Source of the DNA: Flavobacteriales bacterium
GTDB taxonomy: Bacteria; Bacteroidota; Bacteroidia; Flavobacteriales_F; PHOS-HE28
Direction of reading: 5' to 3'
Length of the DNA stretch: 29,494 nucleotides
NCBI GenBank assembly: GCA_016715995.1
Contig: JADJXF010000034.1
Coordinates: forward strand, 1-29,494
The translations under genes and the position numbers were made by a program. The notes beneath the pieces were generated by a model that did not search any database, was not told the origin of the DNA, and saw nothing but the letters and a program-made list of their open reading frames with translations. The number at the start of each line of letters is the position of its first letter. The first letter of the stretch is position 1. Below, one piece after another: positions 22,527 through 29,494 of this stretch.

Positions 22527-22547
22527 CAAGTTCGCATATCACAGCGC

Positions 22548-25153
<2,606 letters not shown>

Positions 25154-25412
25154 AGGTAGTGGTCGCAAAGTTGGGGATGATTCCTGCGCTCGCCGATGTT
25201 GATACGCAAGGTAGTCGGCGACGGTCCGGGGCAAGCTATCGAAGTGGGCATCGGCGGCTCCTGAACAGCCAATTCCAATTATCCACAGGCATCTGTGGCG
25301 ATGTGGAAAAGTCCGGTACGGCCGATTGTGTGATCGGGGTACTTTCGGGCTCCCTTTTCGGGGGGCCTTTCCCAACCACGGCGAGAGGAGGATTTGACAG
25401 CGAAACAGACCC
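25154..25412. other. clpC-gyrA divergent intergenic region
   Basis: This 259-nt gap carries no coding sequence I can support. Candidate -7 elements are TACTTTCG at 25340-25347 toward gyrA and CAACTTTG (minus strand, about 25168-25175) toward clpC. Neither has a clear -33 TTTG at the right distance, so both are weak. No riboswitch or small RNA was recognised. Confidence 0.4.
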
Positions 25413-28007
25413 ATGGCAGAAGGAGAGAGGATCATCCCGATCAACATCGAGAACGAGATGCGCACCGCCTACATCGATTATTCGATGTCGGTGATCGTGA
25501 GCCGGGCCCTGCCCGATGTGCGTGACGGATTGAAGCCGGTACATCGGCGCGTGCTCTTCGGCATGCAGGACCTCGGCGTCCTCAGCAACCGGTCGTACAA
25601 GAAGAGCGCCCGTATCGTGGGTGAGGTGCTGGGCAAGTACCACCCGCACGGCGACGGCAGCGTGTATGACGCGATGGTGCGGATGGCTCAGGAGTGGAGC
25701 CTGCGGTATCCCTTGGTCGATGGCCAGGGCAACTTCGGCAGCATCGATGGCGACAGCCCAGCCGCCATGCGTTACACCGAGGCGCGCCTGAAGAAGATCG
25801 CGGAGGAGGTGCTCGCCGACCTGGACAAGGAGACGGTGGACATGCGCCCCAACTTCGATGACACGCTGGAGGAGCCCAGCGTCATGCCGACGAAGATTCC
25901 CACGCTGTTGGTGAATGGTGCAGCGGGGATCGCTGTGGGCATGGCCACCAACATGGCCCCCCACAACCTGAGCGAAGTATGCGATGGCATCGTGGCGTAC
26001 ATCGATAACAAGGAGATCGACATTGACGGGCTGATGCAGCACATCAAAGGCCCGGATTTCCCCACTGGTGGCGTCATCTATGGCACGCAGGGCATCCGTG
26101 AGGCCTACGAGACGGGTCGTGGCAAGATTGTGCTGCGCGCCAAGTGCCACATCGAGGAGGATCCCAAGACGAGCCGCGAGACCATCATCTGCACCGAGAT
26201 CCCCTATCAGACCAATAAGGCCGTGCAGCTCTACAAGGGCGTCGCCGACCTCGTGAATGAGAAGAAGATCGAAGGTCTGAGCGATGTGAACGATTACAGC
26301 GACCGGAACGGCATCCACCTCGCCTACGAGGTGAAGCGCGATGCCATGGGCACCGTGGTCCTCAACCAGTTGTACAAGTACAGCGCGCTGCAGACCAGCT
26401 TCAGCGTGAACAACATCGCCCTGGTGCATGGCCGGCCCATGCTCTTGGGCTTGAAGGCGCTGATCTCCAACTTCGTGGAGCACCGGCACGATGTGGTGGT
26501 GCGCCGCACGAAGTTCGACTTGCGCAAGGCGGAGGAGCGCGCGCATATCCTGGAGGGCCTGCTGATCGCCTTGGATCACCTCGATGCGGTGATCGCTCTG
26601 ATCCGTGGAAGCCAAACACCCGATGAAGCGCGCGAAGGGCTAATCGCGAGTTTCGGTCTCAGTGAGGTCCAGGCCCGCGCGATCCTCGACATGCGCCTGC
26701 AGCGGCTCACTGGCCTGGAGCGCGACAAGATCCGCGACGAGCATGCCGAGCTGATGAAGACCATCGCTTACCTGCAGTCCGTCCTGGCCGATGAAGGCTT
26801 GCGCATGCAGATCATCAAGGATGAGACCCTAGAGATCAAGGAGAAGTACGGCGACAAGCGGCGCACGCAGATCGTCCACGCCAGCGGCGATATGCGGATC
26901 GAGGATCTCATCGCCGACGACGCTGTGGTTGTGACGATCAGTCATCTGGGCTACATCAAACGGACGTCGCTGAACGAGTTCCGTACGCAGAGCAGGGGCG
27001 GGGTGGGCAGCCGCGGATCAACCACCCGCGACGAGGATTTCCTCGAGCACCTCTTCGTCGCCACCAACCACAACTACCTGCTCATCTTCACCCAGAAGGG
27101 CCGGTGCTACTGGATGCGCGTATTCGACATTCCCGAAGGCAACCGCCAGAGCAAGGGACGCGCGATCCAGAACCTGGTGCAACTGGAGGGCGACGATAAA
27201 GTGGTGGCCTATTTGAACATCACCGACCTCACGAGCGAGGAGTACCTGAACAACCACTTTGTGGTGCTCTGCACGAAGCAGGGCATCATTAAGAAAACGA
27301 CCCTTGAGGCCTACAGCCGACCGCGCGCCAATGGCATCATCGCCGTAGGCATCCGCGAGGGCGATGAACTGCTGGAGGCACGCCTCACCACTGGCAAGAG
27401 CCATATCCTGCTCGCCAGCCGCGACGGCCGCGCGGTCCACTTCCAGGAAGAGGATGTGCGCCCCATGGGCCGCAATGCCAGCGGCGTACGTGGCATGAAC
27501 CTCGGAGGCGGAAGCAAAGGGAATGAGGTCATTGGCATGATCGCCATCGACAGCAGCGAGCTGGCGACGCGGCAGATCCTGGTGGTGAGCGAGAACGGCT
27601 ATGGCAAGCGCTCGGCCATCATGGACGAGAAAGGCGAGTACGAGTACCGCATGGTGAGCCGCGGCGGCAAGGGCGTGAAGACCATCCAGGTCACGGAGAA
27701 GACCGGTAACCTCGTTGCGATCAAGGATGTCCGAGGCGATGACCAGCTCATGATTATCACGCGCAACGGCATCACCATCCGCATGGATCTGAACGAGCTC
27801 CGCGTGCTTGGCCGAGCCACACAGGGCGTCCGCCTGATCGAGCTCCGCAATAGTGACCAGATTGCCGCTGTGGCCAAGGTGGATAGCGACCTGCATGACG
27901 ACGAGGAAGCACTACCGGGTTCAGAGCCGGGAGGCGCTCCTGATGACCCCGCTGAGACCGACCCATCCACCGATGGCACCGAAGTTGATAACGGGGCCGA
28001 CGCCTGA
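25413..28007 (+). CDS. gyrA: DNA gyrase subunit A
   Basis: This is the type II topoisomerase subunit that cuts and re-seals DNA and wraps it for negative supercoiling. It has 864 residues. The breakage-reunion domain starts IENEMRTAYIDYSMSVIVSR and RALPDVRDGLKPVHRRVLFG, with the catalytic Tyr121 in AAMRYTEAR. The C-terminal beta-pinwheel contains a GyrA-box-like QSRGGVG (526-532) and repeated strands such as GRAVHFQEEDVRPMGRNASG. The last 38 residues are an acidic tail (DDEEALPGSEPGG onward). The quinolone-determining segment reads HPHGDGSVYDA, with Gly82 at the position of E. coli Ser83. The frame is intact over 2.6 kb. The pinwheel and box favour GyrA over ParC. The downstream TPR gene follows after 25 nt. 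Confidence 0.95.
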   Translation: MAEGERIIPINIENEMRTAYIDYSMSVIVSRALPDVRDGLKPVHRRVLFGMQDLGVLSNRSYKKSARIVGEVLGKYHPHGDGSVYDAMVRMAQEWSLRYPLVDGQGNFGSIDGDSPAAMRYTEARLKKIAEEVLADLDKETVDMRPNFDDTLEEPSVMPTKIPTLLVNGAAGIAVGMATNMAPHNLSEVCDGIVAYIDNKEIDIDGLMQHIKGPDFPTGGVIYGTQGIREAYETGRGKIVLRAKCHIEEDPKTSRETIICTEIPYQTNKAVQLYKGVADLVNEKKIEGLSDVNDYSDRNGIHLAYEVKRDAMGTVVLNQLYKYSALQTSFSVNNIALVHGRPMLLGLKALISNFVEHRHDVVVRRTKFDLRKAEERAHILEGLLIALDHLDAVIALIRGSQTPDEAREGLIASFGLSEVQARAILDMRLQRLTGLERDKIRDEHAELMKTIAYLQSVLADEGLRMQIIKDETLEIKEKYGDKRRTQIVHASGDMRIEDLIADDAVVVTISHLGYIKRTSLNEFRTQSRGGVGSRGSTTRDEDFLEHLFVATNHNYLLIFTQKGRCYWMRVFDIPEGNRQSKGRAIQNLVQLEGDDKVVAYLNITDLTSEEYLNNHFVVLCTKQGIIKKTTLEAYSRPRANGIIAVGIREGDELLEARLTTGKSHILLASRDGRAVHFQEEDVRPMGRNASGVRGMNLGGGSKGNEVIGMIAIDSSELATRQILVVSENGYGKRSAIMDEKGEYEYRMVSRGGKGVKTIQVTEKTGNLVAIKDVRGDDQLMIITRNGITIRMDLNELRVLGRATQGVRLIELRNSDQIAAVAKVDSDLHDDEEALPGSEPGGAPDDPAETDPSTDGTEVDNGADA

Positions 28008-28032
28008 CCATCACCGCACAGCAACAACCGCG

Positions 28033-29202
28033 ATGAAGCACATCCTTCCCTTTCTCCTCAGTGCCACCACCTTGGGCCTTACCGCCCAGAATGCCAATGT
28101 GGTGAACGCCTACAACTACATGCAGGACGGCAAGCTCGATAAGGCCGTGGAGTACATCGAGCCCGCCACGCTGGACCCCAAGACCGGTGCTTCCGAGAAG
28201 ACATGGCGTTACCGGGGCAACATCTACCGGCTGATTGCGCTGGGCGAGGATACAGTCCTGCAAACGAAGTATCCCGATGCCATCGAGAAGGCCATCGAGA
28301 GCTACTTGAAGGCGGTGGAGCTCGACACCAAGGGCTCCTATAAGACGGAGAACGTCTCCTACCTCGGGGCCTTGCAGGGCGCTTCGCTCAATTCAGGCAA
28401 CGACGCTTTCCTGAACAAGGATTACGACAAGGCCATCGCGCGGTACGGGCTCGCGGAGCGGATCGCCAAGTCCTTCGCTTACGTGGATACGAACGCCATC
28501 TTCAATGCGGCGCTGGCGTATGAGACCAAGGGCGATGCGGCCATGGCTATCCAGCGTTATCGGGATGCCATTGCGGCAGGGTACAACGATGCCAAAGTGT
28601 ACGCGTACATCACCGGGCTGGAGCAGAAACGGGGCAACACCGATGCGGCGATTGCCGCGGCCAAGGAGGGCTTGGAGCGTTTCCCCGGCGCCAAGGAGCT
28701 AAGGCTTCAACTCACTGATCTGCTGATCGCCGCCAACCGGAGCGATGAGGCGGAAGCCAGCCTGAGGACCGCTATCGAGGCCGATCCCGGAAACGCCAAC
28801 CTATGGTTCGCCCTCGGCAACCTGTACGACAAGAAGAGCAGTGAGGCCAAGGATCCCGCTGGCGTCACGCAATGGTCCATGAGCGCCGAGGATTCCTACA
28901 AGAAGTCCATCGATGCGGACCCTAAGTTCTTCGATGCCTACTTCAACATCGGTGTGCTTTACAACAACCGCGCGGCATCGGAATACGAGAAATGCAACGT
29001 GATCAAGAGCGATACGGAGTACATGAAGTGCAAGAAGACGGCGGACGAGATTTACTTGAAGGCCGTGCCGTACTTCGAGCAGGCCCATGTGCTCAACGAG
29101 GCCGACATGCAGACCATCCAGCAGCTGATCAAGCTTTACGGCAAGACCAATGACACGGCGAAGTACGAGGCCATGAAGGCCAAACTGGCCAAGCTTCAAT
29201 AA
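28033..29202 (+). CDS. Exported tetratricopeptide-repeat protein
   Basis: This is a TPR protein of 389 residues with a signal peptide (MKHILPFLLSATTLGLTAQ). At least six helical repeat units can be seen: NAYNYMQDGKLDKAVEYIEP, AIEKAIESYLKAVELDTKGS, AFLNKDYDKAIARYGLAERI, IFNAALAYETKGDAAMAIQR, AANRSDEAEASLRTAIEADP and YFNIGVLYNNRAASEYEKC. It is therefore a periplasmic or outer-membrane-side protein-interaction scaffold. The ATG at 28033 is used because the signal peptide starts there; upstream in-frame residues belong to the gyrA 3' end. It follows gyrA by 25 nt and is probably co-transcribed, then is closed by a strong terminator. Function is not known. Confidence 0.87.
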   Translation: MKHILPFLLSATTLGLTAQNANVVNAYNYMQDGKLDKAVEYIEPATLDPKTGASEKTWRYRGNIYRLIALGEDTVLQTKYPDAIEKAIESYLKAVELDTKGSYKTENVSYLGALQGASLNSGNDAFLNKDYDKAIARYGLAERIAKSFAYVDTNAIFNAALAYETKGDAAMAIQRYRDAIAAGYNDAKVYAYITGLEQKRGNTDAAIAAAKEGLERFPGAKELRLQLTDLLIAANRSDEAEASLRTAIEADPGNANLWFALGNLYDKKSSEAKDPAGVTQWSMSAEDSYKKSIDADPKFFDAYFNIGVLYNNRAASEYEKCNVIKSDTEYMKCKKTADEIYLKAVPYFEQAHVLNEADMQTIQQLIKLYGKTNDTAKYEAMKAKLAKLQ

Positions 29203-29218
29203 AGAGCGGAAGAATTCC

Positions 29219-29252
29219 ATCACGGAGGCCGGGGCGACCCGGCCTCCGTGAT
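29219..29252. terminator. Strong hairpin terminator, 15-bp perfect stem
   Basis: Perfect complementary 15-nt arms at 29219-29233 and 29238-29252 enclose a GCGA (GNRA) tetraloop. No U-tract follows on the plus strand, so it may act through stability or with a factor. It lies between the TPR gene and the convergent TonB-like gene and should serve both directions. Confidence 0.75.
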
Positions 29253-29263
29253 TCCGACGTGGC

Positions 29264-29494
29264 CTATTGCGGTAAGAAGAGGAAGAAGACGGTGCCGGTT
29301 TGCGGATCGGGCGCACCACTGCTCGCGTTGAAGCGCGTGCGCTTGGCGGAGCTCAAGGCCTGCTCCAGCATGCAATCATCCACATTGTGGCTCTGGCTCC
29401 GGTCCAATTCGGCCTTGCGCACGCTTCCATCGCGTTCCACCGTGACCCGGATGGCCACGCGCCCTTGGTCCTTGCACAGGTAGGCTGGGACTCC
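29264..29494 (-). CDS. TonB C-terminal-like protein (partial, cut by window edge)
   Basis: Only the last 76 codons are in the window; the gene continues past 29494. The visible part reads GVPAYLCKDQGRVAIRVTVE, then RDGSVRKAELDRSQSHNVDD, a Cys, LEQALSSAKRTRFNASSGAP and a final TGTVFFLFLPQ. The VAIRVTVERDGSV strand, the helix with ALSSAKRTRF and the closing TVFFLFLP strand match the TonB C-terminal fold used to contact outer-membrane transporters or found in anti-sigma-type and other membrane-anchored Bacteroidota proteins. The stop TAA or TAG side is bounded by the strong terminator. The N-terminal part cannot be judged. Confidence 0.72.
   Translation of the reverse strand, partial: GVPAYLCKDQGRVAIRVTVERDGSVRKAELDRSQSHNVDDCMLEQALSSAKRTRFNASSGAPDPQTGTVFFLFLPQ

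Noticed and set aside
25326..25347. A TTG and TACTTTCG pair upstream of gyrA as a promoter.
   Set aside because: The spacing is only about 11 nt, too short for the Bacteroidota promoter pattern.
25236..26615. A 459-residue minus-strand open frame.
   Set aside because: It is antisense to the breakage-reunion domain of gyrA and has no domain pattern.

Overview
The window looks like chromosomal DNA of a GC-rich Bacteroidota bacterium, probably Flavobacteriales-like, and probably from a metagenomic or long-read assembly. Four observations support this. The first gene is a secreted nuclease ending in a type IX secretion (T9SS) type A-like C-terminal domain. GyrA has a Bacteroidota-like C-terminal half. 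Putative promoters fit the Bacteroidota TTG / TAnnTTTG pattern. Shine-Dalgarno sites are weak or absent. I saw no tRNA, rRNA, CRISPR array, prophage or insertion sequence.

Layout. (1) 106-2067: secreted endonuclease/exonuclease/phosphatase nuclease. (2) 2064-3678, minus strand: sensor histidine kinase coupled to a frameshifted AHSA1/SRPBCC gene. (3) 3904-11191, minus strand: a compact run of 15 genes headed by an ArsR repressor. It holds eight SRPBCC (Bet v1/START-fold) genes, two DUF1801 proteins (one fused to a zinc-ribbon/HhH module), a GyrI-like protein, a YdeI-family protein, a VOC protein and a DoxX-like membrane protein. One more SRPBCC gene (11283-11714) diverges from it. With the frameshifted copy there are ten SRPBCC genes in 9.7 kb. 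The ArsR promoter has an imperfect palindrome exactly in its spacer, so the operon looks auto-repressed. This is the most unusual system in the window. (4) 11726-18036: a glycan locus, with GH92 alpha-mannosidase, ROK sugar kinase and FucP/GluP-type transporter on the minus strand and a Tat-exported glycosylasparaginase lipoprotein diverging from them. Together these suggest N-glycan use, but kinase and transporter carry several frame disruptions. (5) 18078-21105: a small secreted protein, then an ECF sigma factor, an anti-sigma-like membrane protein and an uncharacterised exported protein as one minus-strand operon. (6) 21178-22496: DUF493 protein, small membrane protein and outer-membrane beta-barrel-like protein in a tight operon ending at a hairpin. 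(7) 22548-29494: ClpC (frameshifted in its linker), divergent gyrA followed by a TPR protein, a strong terminator, and the 3' end of a TonB-like gene cut by the window edge.

Reading caution. At least eight frame disruptions affect otherwise well-conserved genes (2.3, 4.09, 14.78, 14.81, 14.94, 15.76, 16.8 and 24.65 kb), several at short homopolymers. Some are probably assembly errors, ClpC most clearly. The cluster at 14.7-16.9 kb could also be real decay.
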